From Haematococcus lacustris (lineage: Eukaryota; Chlorophyta; Chlorophyceae; Chlamydomonadales; Haematococcaceae): a stretch of DNA of 64,000 nucleotides. Positions within the stretch are counted from its first letter, which is position 1; every line of letters begins with the position of its first letter. The notes beneath the pieces were generated by a model. It was given only the letters and a program-made list of their open reading frames with translations. It had not been told where the DNA came from and did not search any database. Of the stretch, positions 48,248-60,231 are shown in pieces. A program made the position numbers and the translations under genes. The stretch lies in assembly GCA_030144725.1 (NCBI GenBank), contig JASKMD010000013.1, positions 6,461,869-6,525,868 of the forward strand, given 5' to 3'.

Positions 48248-48285
48248 GAGGACGAGCCTAACCCTAGCACCCAGACCAAGACCAG
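48248..48285 (+). other. Candidate small exon before the first 22-bp array
   Basis: TTTACAG acceptor, 38 nt reading EDEPNPSTQTKT, and a perfect CAG/GTGAGC donor. The repeat array begins about 10 bp after the donor. A possible upstream exon lies in the frame ending at 48109 (LASFEFTQPHKHDV). The gene is not identified. Confidence 0.35.
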
Positions 48286-48295
48286 GTGAGCACGC

Positions 48296-50909
48296 CTCCT
48301 GCTGCCCCACACCTTCCTCGCTGCTGCCCCACACCCTGCCCGCTGCTGCCCCACCACCTGCCCGCTGCTGCCCCACACCCCACCCGCTGCTGCCCTATCA
48401 CCTGCCCGCTGCCCCCCCACATCCTGCCCCCTGCTGCCCCACACCCTGCCTGCTGCTGCCCCACACCCTGCCTGCTGCTGCCCCACACCCTGCCCGCTGC
48501 TGCCCCACACCCTGCTTGTTGCTGCCCCACACCCTGCCCGCTGCTGCCCCACCACCTGCCCGCTGCTGCCCCACACCCCGCCCGCTGCTGCCCCACCACC
48601 TGCCCGCTGCTGCCCCACACACTGCCCGCTGCTGCCCCACACACTGCCCGCTGCTGCCACACACCCTGCCCACTGCTGCCCCACCACCTACCCGCTGCTG
48701 CCCCACACCCCACCCGCAGCTGCCCCACCACCTACCCGCTGCTGCCCCACACCCCACCCGCTGCTGCCCCACCACCTACCCGCTGCTGCCCCACACCCCG
48801 CCTGCTGCTGCCCCACCACCTACCCGCTGCTGCCACACACCCCGCCTGCTGCTGCCCCACCACCTACCCGCTGCTGCCCCACACCCCGCCTGCTGCTGCC
48901 CCACCACCTACCCGCTGCTGCCCCACACCCCACCCGCTGCTGCCCCACCACCTACCCGCTGCTGCCCCACACCCCACCCGCTGCTGCCCCACCACCTACC
49001 CGCTGCTGCCCCACACCCCGCCTGCTGCTGCCCCACCACCTACCCGCTGCTGCCCCACACCCCACCCGCTGCTGCCCCACCACCTACCCGCTGCTGCCCC
49101 ACACCCCGCCTGCTGCTGCCCCACCACCTACCCGCTGCTGCCCCACACCCCACCCGCTGCTGCCCCACCACCTACCCGCTGCTGCCCCACACCCCACCCG
49201 CTGCTGCCCCACCACCTACCCGCTGCTGCCCCACACCCCACCCGCTGCTGCCCCACCACCTACCCGCTGCTGCCCCACACCCCACCCGCTGCTGCCCCAC
49301 ACCTACCCGCTGCTGCCCCACACCCCGCCTGCTGCTGCCCCACCACCTACCCGCTGCTGCCCCACCACCTACCCGCTGCTGCCCCACACCCCACCCGCTG
49401 TTGCCCCACCACCTACCCGCTGCTGCCCCACACCCCACCCGCTGCTGCCCCACCACCTACCCGCTGCTGCCACACACCCCGCCTGCTGCTGCCCCACCAC
49501 CTACCCGCTGCTGCCCCACACCCCACCCGCTGCTGCCCCACACCCCGCCTGCTGCTGCCCCACCACCTACCCGCTGCTGCCCCACCACCTACCCGCTGCT
49601 GCCCCACACCCCACCCGCTGTTGCCCCACCACCTACCCGCTGCTGCCCCACACCCCACCCGCTGCTGCCCCACCACCTACCCGCTGCTGCCACACACCCC
49701 GCCTGCTGCTGCCCCACACCCCACGCGCTGCTGCCCCACCACCTACCCGCTGCTGCCACACACCCCGCCTGCTGCTGCCCCACCACCTACCCGCTGCTGC
49801 CCCACACCCCACCCGCTGCTGCCCCACCACCTACCCGCTGCTGCCCCACACCTTGCCGGCTGCTGCCCCACCACCTACCCGCTGCTGCCCCACACCCCAC
49901 CCGCTGCTGCCCCACACCCCGCCTGCTGCTGCCCCACCACCTACCCGCTGCTGCCCCACCACCTACCCGCTGCTGCCCCACACCCCACCCGCTGTTGCCC
50001 CACCACCTACCCGCTGCTGCCCCACACCCCACCCGCTGCTGCCCCACCACCTACCCGCTGCTGCCACACACCCCGCCTGCTGCTGCCCCACACCCCACCC
50101 GCTGCTGCCCCACCACCTACCCGCTGCTGCCACACACCCCGCCTGCTGCTGCCCCACCACCTACCCGCTGCTGCCCCACACCCCACCCGCTGCTGCCCCA
50201 CCACCTACCCGCTGCTGCCCCACACCTTGCCGGCTGCTGCCCCACCACCTACCCGCTGCTGCCCCACACCCCACCCGCTGCTGCCCCACACCCCGCCTGC
50301 TGCTGCCCCACCACCTACCCGCTGCTGCCCCACCACCTACCCGCTGCTGCCCCACACCCCACCCGCTGTTGCCCCACCACCTACCCGCTGCTGCCCCACA
50401 CCCCACCCGCTGCTGCCCCACCACCTACCCGCTGCTGCCACACACCCCGCCTGCTGCTGCCCCACACCCCACCCGCTGCTGCCCCACCACCTACCCGCTG
50501 CTGCCACACACCCCGCCTGCTGCTGCCCCACCACCTACCCGCTGCTGCCCCACACCCCACCCGCTGCTGCCCCACCACCTACCCGCTGCTGCCCCACACC
50601 TTGCCGGCTGCTGCCCCACCACCTACCCGCTGCTGCCCCACACCCCGCCTGCTGCTGCCCCACCACCTACCCGCTGCTGCCCCACCACCTACCCGCTGCT
50701 GCCCCACCACCTACCCGCTGCTGCCCCACACCCCACCCGCTGCTGCCCCACCACCTACCCGCTGCTGCCCCACCACCTACCCGCTGCTGCCCCACACCCC
50801 ACCCGCTGCTGCCCCACCACCTACCCGCTGCTGCCCCACACCCCACCCGCTGCTGCCCCACCACCTACCCGCTGCTGCCCCACACCCCGCCTGCTGCTGC
50901 CCGCTGCTG
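48296..50909. repeat. 22-bp minisatellite, array 1, about 119 units
   Basis: Units of CCCGCTGCTGCCCCAC with a variable end (CACCTA, ACCCCA or ACCCCG) follow each other without spacers. The first roughly 400 bp are more diverged. A marker variant with CCTTGCCGGC occurs at 49851, 50225 and 50599, exactly 374 bp (17 units) apart, so a 17-unit higher-order repeat exists. Confidence 0.97.
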
Positions 50910-53336
50910 TGATTGCCAGCTGCTGTGATGTTGTGGTATAGCTGCTGTATTGCCCACCGTCGCTGCTGGTGCCCTCGCCAATGTACACCATATCTGAAAT
51001 TGCATGACACCTGCGACCGCCTTGACCAAGTAGTGCTGCACAAGCTGTGTGGGGGCAATGTGGTGCCAAAGCTTATGTCGTCTAATCTACAACACACTGC
51101 CTATGCTTGCTGTCTATAACAGCCATTACATGTAGTGCACCGCCTCCCCTCATGAGGGGAGGCAATCATACTTATGATTGCCAAGCAAGAGCCTGTCATG
51201 GACGGAGCCTGGCATTGCCAAGCAAGAGCCTGACATGCCCATTTGATTGCACATGCACATTAATTGGATGGAGGAACAGATGGGTGCTTGACTAGTGCTT
51301 GCCTGACTATTTGTGGGCATGCAGCAAGCAGTCTGGATGGTAAGATTGGAAAGACTACACTCACGGAAGGTACACTTATGCATGTGCCTTCCAGTTGGGC
51401 TTCTGCGCTGTACAGCTGTTAATAGCAGTGAGTCGGTAACGTTGACTATGAGTACTAGTACTTTGCTAACATAGCATGGCATGGTCAACGGTGACACTGC
51501 TCTACTGGTTTTGCTACAACCGTCATGTTGGCTTTTTCTTTTACCGACATGCGTGTGACCTTCAGCTAGGATGTAACGCTTGATGTAGGATGTAACGCTT
51601 GTAACGCTAGGTTCCCATAATTCTCTATATACCAACAACCATGCACTACTACATGTACATGTCTCGACCCCCAAACACCTCGCAACATCTCCCAAATATC
51701 TCGCAACATAACAACTTCTTAGGCAAATGCCATGAATCGCCACAAGGTGACAACAACACGACGACAACACACTTCCATCAACACACCACAATAGGCAAGG
51801 ACTGCAGTCCTGCTACAGCTAACACCTCACGAACTGCTAAGCACATGGATTGATGCACAAGCACCATGCTTCACAACACCAAGATGACAAGAAGAACGAA
51901 CGCTACAAGGGTGATGTTGTTCCCTTGGTATAGAAATGGGATGGGTCATTGTGTGTGTGGGCATGGCGTGGTACTGCTACTACTAGCGTCTGCTCCAAGC
52001 TGCCTGCTCCAAGTTGCTGTGATAAGGGTTGCTAAGTAGGATAAGAAAGGGGCTGCAGCATGTGGCATGGGGTTAGTCAAGAGAAGGTAGGGTGAAGGAC
52101 TCACCGCGTCACGCTTCACCTATCACACAACAACTGATTATTCGCAATGTGTTACCCTAGCTCCTAGACATGGTTGGCAGCGCCATCAGCCTGGGCTGGA
52201 TGTGGTGCAGAGTATGAGAGGGTCGTGTAGGAAAAGAGGTAGGAGAAAGAAGAGGCTGCTCCTGGCTGCTGCTTATGGCAAGGGATGTGATGGTTGTGAT
52301 GGGGGTGGGAGGGGGAGGGCCTCTCTGCTTGCAGTAAGCGCTAGCTGATTCCTAGCTGCCGTTCCAAGGGTCTCCAAGCTGCTGCTCCTAGCTGCTGCTC
52401 TTGCTTAGGAGACGGCCGATCGCAACTTGGTCATTTGGCTCTCGTTAAACCCTGTTTCCCGCTTTCGCCTTGGCTGCATTGACAGCAGCAGCATCAACAT
52501 TGGTGGCAGCAGCAGCAACACTGGCAGTGGGAACGACAGCAGCACTAGCAGCAGGAACATTAATGGCAGGAGCACAGCAAGACAAGCAGCAGCAATGGCA
52601 GGGAAGTGGCTCCTTCTTCGAATAGTCTCCTACGCGCTGGGCTTTACGATTCTCCGCGCTCCTGGCTGCTCTTTGCTGCGCCTCCTGCCCCCTACCCCCT
52701 GCCCTTGCCCCTGAGGCCCCTCCCCCTGCCCCTGCCACTGGCTCCTGCCCTTTCCCCCTAACCCCCTCCCCCTGCCCCTGGCTGCTCCCCTTGGCTAAGT
52801 TCTGGCTATTGGTGCTGTCCTGTAGGGTAGGGTAGGGCTGTAGGGTAGGGTAGGGTAGAGAGGTGGCAGGGGTAGTGATGGTGTGAGAAGGATGTGGGCA
52901 CGGGTTACTGTCAGATCTGCAACCTGCAGCAAAGCGCAGGCTAGGCGATTCATGAGCAGAGACATGACGGTGGGCATCATGACTAAACACCCCAGCTAAA
53001 CACCCCAGCAGTATGTGCATCCACCCACCCTAGCTGATGCTGTCCGGCTGCACCACTATGGCTGCCAGGCTTCTCCCTCGATGCCACGCTTCACCACACA
53101 GCAGCTGACTCCTGGCTGCCTACGTCATGCAGCGTCCGCCTCATATGCTGGCGGCATGCGGCAGTGTTGCGATGGCTATGACTTTGGCTAGATGACTTTG
53201 GCTAGATGATGGCACATGCTCCTCTCACCGTGCCTCCCGCGCTGCTCCTCATCAAAGCTAGTGCGATGTGGCTGGCTGCGTGGGCGCGCAATCACAACGA
53301 CAGCGTTGTGAATACCAGGAGAAGTAACCAGCAACC
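50910..53336. other. Spacer between the two 22-bp arrays, no confident gene
   Basis: It contains a 22-bp perfect palindrome at 51142-51163, a short duplicated ATTGCCAAGCAAGAGCCTG (51177 and 51214) and TAGGG repeats at about 52822-52858. I found no exon chain. Confidence 0.5.
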
Positions 53337-53762
53337 GTGATGTCGTCGCCCATGCACCTCGCTCGCCCATGCAATGCTGAAAACCAACATAGAACACGCA
53401 CCAACCAAAACACAGGCCATGCACAGTGCGTAAACAGCCTTAATGGGTTAGCTCGCGCAGCAGCTTCCGCAGCATGTGTCTTTAGCGGAGTTGGTGAATT
53501 TGACAGAAGGCCGGTTGCTACACAGCTGCTACACCGCGGAGTTGTAGCCTACGAAAACTACCAGCCGAGCGCTTGGCAATACTCGCCAAAGTGTGCCTCG
53601 GGTGCGTCAAAGTGTGCCTCCGGTGCGGATAGCGTCAAATTTGCATCGGGTGCATTGGCACTTCTGGCTATGCTGACACCCGTCCGCGACTTGCCGCGCA
53701 GGGTTAAGCATTACATTCCTGAGAAGGTGGCAGCCCTAGAGGAGAAACAGAGACATCATCAG
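53337..53762 (+). CDS. Candidate first exon of an unidentified gene
   Basis: An open frame ends with DLPRRVKHYIPEKVAALEEK then QRHHQ and a strong donor CAG/GTACGT at 53763. The N-terminal part is Ala/Ser/Arg-rich and could be an organelle presequence; the start codon is uncertain (53337 is simply the first ATG). If real, its intron would hold the second 22-bp array and the next exon would lie more than 6 kb away or outside the window. I do not recognise the family. Confidence 0.35.
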
Positions 53763-53960
53763 GTACGTACCAAGCTCCTTTAGCTCCCTTCCCCTTGAAT
53801 TTCTCTTACTTCTAAACTTTCCCCCCTCTAACACTCCGCCTCCTTAGTGTAACAACTATGACACACTCCACTCATCTGCACCTACCTCTAGTCCGTCGTG
53901 TGTATACACGTAGACACCTCAAAATGTATGAGTTTATATTGTGCCCCTGACCCGGTCCTA

Positions 53961-56900
53961 ACACCTACCCGCTGCTGCCCCACCACCTACCCGCTGCTGC
54001 CCCACACCCCGCCTGCTGCTGCCCCACCACCTATCCGCTGCTGCCCCACACCCCGCCTGCTGCTGCCCCACCACCTACCCGCTGCTGCCCCACACCCCGC
54101 CTGCTGCTGCCCCACCACCTACCCGCTGCTGCCCCACACCCCGCCCGCTGCTGCCCCACCACCTACCTGCTGCTGCCCCACACCCCGCCTGCTGTTGCCC
54201 CACCACCTACCCGCTGCTGCCCCACACCTCGCCCGCTGCTGCCCCACCACCTACCCGCTGCTGCCCCACACCCCACCCGCTGCTGCCCCACCACCTACCC
54301 GCTGCTGCCCCACACCCCGCCTGCTGCTGCCCCACCACCTACCCGCTGCTGCCCCACACCCCGCCCGCTGCTGCCCCACCACCTACCTGCTGCTGCCCCA
54401 CACCCCGCCTGCTGCTACCCCACCACCTACCCGCTGCTGCCCCACACCCCGCCTGCTGCTGCCCCACCACCTACCCGCTGCTGCCCCACACCCCGCCTGC
54501 TGCTGCCCCACCACCTACCCGCTGCTGCCCCACACCCCACCCGCTGCTGCCCCACCACCTACCCGCTGCTGCCCCACACCCCGCCTGCTGCTGCCCCACC
54601 ACCTACCCGCTGCTGCCCCACACCCCACCCGCTGCTGCCCCACCACCTACCCGCTGCTGCCCCACCACCTACCCGCTGCTGCCCCACACCCCACCCGCTG
54701 CTGCCCCACCACCTACCCGCTGCTGCCCCACACCCCACCCGCTGCTGCCCCACCACCTATCCGCTGCTGCCCCACACCCCGCCTGCTGCTGCCCCACCAC
54801 CTACCCGCTGCTGCCCCACACCCCACCCGCTGCTGCCCCACCACCTACCCGCTGCTGCCCCACACCCCACCCGCTGCTGCCCCACCACCTACCCGCTGCT
54901 GCCCCACACCCCGCCTGCTGCTGCCCCACCACCTACCCGCTGCTGCCACACACCCCGCCTGCTGCTGCCCCACCACCTACCCGCTGCTGCCCCACACCCC
55001 ACCCGCTGCTGCCCCACCACCTACCCGCTGCTGCCCCACACCCCGCCTGCTGCTGCCCCACCACCTACCCGCTGCTGCCCCACACCCCACCCGCTGCTGC
55101 CCCACCACCTACCCGCTGCTGCCCCACACCCCACCCGCTGCTGCCCCACCACCTACCCGCTGCTGCCCCACACCCCACCCGCTGCTGCCCCACCACCTAC
55201 CCGCTGCTGCCCCACACCCCACCCGCTGCTGCCCCACACCTACCCGCTGCTGCCCCACACCCCGCCTGCTGCTGCCCCACCACCTACCCGCTGCTGCCCC
55301 ACCACCTACCCGCTGCTGCCCCACACCCCACCCGCTGTTGCCCCACCACCTACCCGCTGCTGCCCCACACCCCACCCGCTGCTGCCCCACCACCTACCCG
55401 CTGCTGCCACACACCCCGCCTGCTGCTGCCCCACCACCTACCCGCTGCTGCCCCACACCCCACCCGCTGCTGCCCCACCACCTACCCGCTGCTGCCACAC
55501 ACCCCGCCTGCTGCTGCCCCACCACCTACCCGCTGCTGCCCCACACCCCACCCGCTGCTGCCCCACCACCTACCCGCTGCTGCCCCACACCTTGCCGGCT
55601 GCTGCCCCACCACCTACCCGCTGCTGCCCCACACCCCGCCTGCTGCTGCCCCACCACCTACCCGCTGCTGCCCCACCACCTACCCGCTGCTGCCCCACCA
55701 CCTACCCGCTGCTGCCCCACACCCCACCCGCTGCTGCCCCACCACCTACCCGCTGCTGCCCCACCACCTACCCGCTGCTGCCCCACACCCCACCCGCTGC
55801 TGCCCCACCACCTACCCGCTGCTGCCCCACACCCCACCCGCTGCTGCCCCACCACCTACCCGCTGCTGCCCCACACCCCGCCTGCTGCTGCCCCACCACC
55901 TACCCGCTGCTGCCCCACACCCCGCCTGCTGCTGCCCCACCACCTACCCGCTGCTGCCCCACACCCCACCCGCTGCTGCCCCACCACCTACCCGCTGCTG
56001 CCCCACACCCCGCCTGCTGCTGCCCCACCACCTACCCGCTGCTGCCCCACCACCTACCCGCTGCTGCCCCACACCCCACCCGCTGCTGCCCCACCACCTA
56101 CCCGCTGCTGCCCCACACCCCACCCGCTGCTGCCCCACCACCTACCCGCTGCTGCCCCACACCCCGCCTGCTGCTGCCCCACCACCTACCCGCTGCTGCC
56201 CCACCACCTACCCGCTGCTGCCCCACACCCCACCCGCTGCTGCCCCACCACCTATCGCTGCTGCCCCACACCCCACCCGCTGCTGCCCCACCACCTACCC
56301 GCTGCTGCCCGACACCCCGCCTGCTGCTGCCCCACCACCTACCCGCTGCTGCTCCACACCCCACCCGCTGCTGCCCCACCACCTACCCGCTGCTGCCCCA
56401 CACCCCACCCGCTGCTGCCCCACCACCTACCCGCTGCTGCCCCACACCCCACCCGCTGCTGCCCCACCACCTACCCGCTGCTGCCCCACACCCCACCCGC
56501 TGCTGCCCCACACCTACCCGCTGCTGCCCCACACCCCGCCTGCTGCTGCCCCACCACCTACCCGCTGCTGCCCCACCACCTACCCGCTGCTGTCCCACAC
56601 CCCACCCGCTGCTGCCCCACCACCTACCCGCTGCTGCCCCACACCCCACCCGCTGCTGCCCCACCACCTACCCGCTGCTGCCCCACACCCCACCCGCTGC
56701 TGCCCCACCACCTACCCGCTGCTGCCCGACACCCCGCCTGCTGCTGCCCCACCACCTACCCGCTGCTGCTCCACACCCCACCCGCTGCTGCCCCACCACC
56801 TACCCGCTGCTGCCCCACACCCCACCCGCTGCTGCCCCACCACCTACCCGCTGCTGCCCCACACCCCACCCGCTGCTGCCCCACCACCTACCCGCTGCTG

Positions 56901-59481
56901 CCCCACACCCCACCCGCTGCTGCCCCACCACCTACCCGCTGCTGCCCCACACCCCACCCGCTGCTGCCCCACCACCTACCCGCTGCTGCCACACACCCCG
57001 CCTGCTGCTGCCCCACCACCTACCCGCTGCTGCCCCACACCCCACCCGCTGCTGCCCCACCACCTACCCGCTGCTGCCCCACACCTTGCCGGCTGCTGCC
57101 CCACCACCTACCCGCTGCTGCCCCACACCCCGCCTGCTGCTGCCCCACCACCTACCCGCTGCTGCCCCACCACCTACCCGCTGCTGCCCCACCACCTACC
57201 CGCTGCTGCCCCACACCCCACCCGCTGCTGCCCCACCACCTACCCGCTGCTGCCCCACCACCTACCCGCTGCAGCCCCACCACCTACCCGCTGCTGCCCC
57301 ACACCCCGCCTGCTGCTGCCCCACCACCTACCCGCTGCTGCCCCACCACCTACCCGCTGCTGCCCCACACCCCACCCGCTGCTGCCCCACCACCTACCCG
57401 CTGCTGCCCCACACCCCACCCGCTGCTGCCCCACCACCTACCCGCTGCTGCCCGACACCCCGCCTGCTGCTGCCCCACCACCTACCCGCTGCTGCTCCAC
57501 ACCCCACCCGCTGCTGCCCCACCACCTACCCGCTGCTGCCCCACACCCCACCCGCTGCTGCCCCACCACCTACCCGCTGCTGCCCCACACCCCACCCGCT
57601 GCTGCCCCACCACCTACCCGCTGCTGCCCCACACCCCACCCGCTGCTGCCCCACCACCTACCCGCTGCTGCCCCACACCCCACCCGCTGCTGCCCCACAC
57701 CTACCCGCTGCTGCCCCACACCCCGCCTGCTGCTGCCCCACCACCTACCCGCTGCTGCCCCACCACCTACCCGCTGCTGCCCCACACCCCACCCGCTGCT
57801 GCCCCACCACCTACCCGCTGCTGCCCCACACCCCACCCGCTGCTGCCCCACCACCTACCCGCTGCTGCCACACACCCCGCCTGCTGCTGCCCCACCACCT
57901 ACCCGCTGCTGCCCCACACCCCACCCGCTGCTGCCCCACCACCTACCCGCTGCTGCCCCACACCTTGCCGGCTGCTGCCCCACCACCTACCCGCTGCTGC
58001 CCCACACCCCGCCTGCTGCTGCCCCACCACCTACCCGCTGCTGCCCCACCACCTACCCGCTGCTGCCCCACCACCTACCCGCTGCTGCCCCACACCCCAC
58101 CCGCTGCTGCCCCACCACCTACCCGCTGCTGCCCCACCACCTACCCGCTGCTGCCCCACACCCCACCCGCTGCTGCCCCACCACCTACCCGCTGCTGCCC
58201 CACACCCCACCCGCTGCTGCCCCACCACCTACCCGCTGCTGCCCCACACCCCGCCTGCTGCTGCCCCACCACCTACCCGCTGCTGCCCCACACCCCGCCT
58301 GCTGCTGCCCCACCACCTACCCGCTGCTGCCCCACACCCCACCCGCTGCTGCCCCACCACCTACCCGCTGCTGCCCCACACCCCACCCGCTGCTGCCCCA
58401 CCACCTACCCGCTGCTGCCCCACACCCCACCCGCTGCTGCCCCACCACCTACCCGCTGCTGCCCCACACCCCGCCTGCTGCTGCCCCACCACCTACCCGC
58501 TGCTGCCCCACCACCTACCCGCTGCTGCCCCACACCCCACCCGCTGCTGCCCCACCACCTACCCGCTGCTGCCCCACACCCCACCCGCTGCTGCCCCACC
58601 ACCTACCCGCTGCTGCCCCACACCCCACCCGCTGCTGCCCCACCACCTACCCGCTGCTGCCCCACACCCCGCCTGCTGCTGCCCCACCACCTACCCACTG
58701 CTGCCCCACCACCTACCCGCTGCTGCCCCACACCCCACCCGCTGCTGCCCCACCACCTACCCGCTGCAGCCCCACCACCTACCCGCTGCTGCCCCACACC
58801 CCACCCGCTGCTGCCCCACCACCTACCCGCTGCTGCCCCACACCCCACCCGCTGCTGCCCCACCACCTACCCGCTGCTGCCACACACCCCGCCTGCTGCT
58901 GCCCCACCACCTACCCGCTGCTGCCCCACACCCCACCCGCTGCTGCCCCACCACCTACCCGCTGCTGCCACACACCCCGCCTGCTGCTGCCCCACCACCT
59001 ACCCGCTGCTGCCCCACACCCCACCCGCTGCTGCCCCACCACCTACCCGCTGCTGCCCCACACCTTGCCGGCTGCTGCCCCACCACCTACCCGCTGCTGA
59101 CCCACCACCTACCCGCTGCTGCCCCACACCCCACCCGCTGCTGCCCCACCACCTACCCGCTGCTGCCCCACCACCTACCCGCTGCTGCCCCACACCCCAC
59201 CCGCTGCTGCCCCACCACCTACCCGCTGCTGCCCCACACCCCACCCGCTGCTGCCCCACCACCTACCCGCTGCTGCCCCACACCCCGCCTGCTGCTGCCC
59301 CACCACCTACCCGCCGCTGCCCCACACCCCGCCCGCTGCTGCCCCACCACCTACCCGCTGCTGCCCCACACCCCGCCTGCTGCTGCACCACCACCTACCC
59401 GCTGCTGCCACACACCCCGCCTTTGCTGCCCCACCACCTACCCGCTGCTGCCACACACCCCGCCTGCTGCTGCCCCACCAC
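53961..59481. repeat. 22-bp minisatellite, array 2, about 250 units
   Basis: The same unit and variants as in array 1, including the CCTTGCCGGC marker at 55590, 57084, 57963 and 59063 (the last two exactly 50 units apart). A few units are shortened by one or two bases (for example CACACCTACC). The apparent open frame of over 2300 codons is a by-product of the repeat lacking stop codons. Confidence 0.97.
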
Positions 59482-59535
59482 GCACATGTGGCATCCATGT
59501 AATCCAAGACCAAACTTACATGCCCCATGTGAGCC

Positions 59536-60110
59536 TTCACGCTGCTGCACCACCGCATTCACACTGCTGCACCACCGCATGCACGCAACTTCCCCACAAC
59601 CTTCCCGCTGTTGCACCACCCCATTCACGCTGCTGCACCACCCCATGCACGCTGCTACACCACTGCATGCACTCTGCTGCACCACTGCCTTCCCGCTGCT
59701 CCACCACCGCCTTCCCGCAGCTGCACCACAGCCTGCTCCCTGCTACACCACCGCCCTCCCGTTGCAACACCACCGCATGCACGCTGCAGCCCAACAACCC
59801 ATCGCTCCTACACCACCGCATGCACACTGTGGCACCGCCTCATTCACGCTACTGCACCACCTCATTCACGCTACTGCACCACCGGCTTTCCGCTGTTGCA
59901 CTTGCTTTCCCGCTGCTGCACCAATGCCTTCCCACTGCTGCACCCACCACCTGCATACTGGTGCACCACTGCCGTCCCGCTGCTGCACCACCGCATGCAC
60001 GCTGCTGCACCAACACATGCACACAACTACCCCACCACCTGTCCGCTGCTGCCCCACCACCTCCCCGCTGCTCCCCACACTTTGCCCGTCGTTGTTTCAT
60101 CAATGCCCAT
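59536..60110. repeat. Diverged 22-bp-like repeat border
   Basis: Loose units such as CACGCTGCTGCACCACCGCAT resemble the 22-bp unit but vary strongly. This is the decayed edge of array 2, separated from it by 55 bp of unique sequence. Confidence 0.8.
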
Positions 60111-60231
60111 TGCTGCCCTACACCCTGTTCGCTCCTCACATACTCACACACTCCCACCGACACCTGGCCGCTACACTATTTTCTTGCACCTGCTAGCCCA
60201 CCATACTGCTGCAGCTGCTGTTGCCGATTTT

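Noticed and set aside
48296..59481. CRISPR array
   Set aside because: Direct repeats follow one another without unique spacers, and the context is a eukaryotic intron-rich genome.
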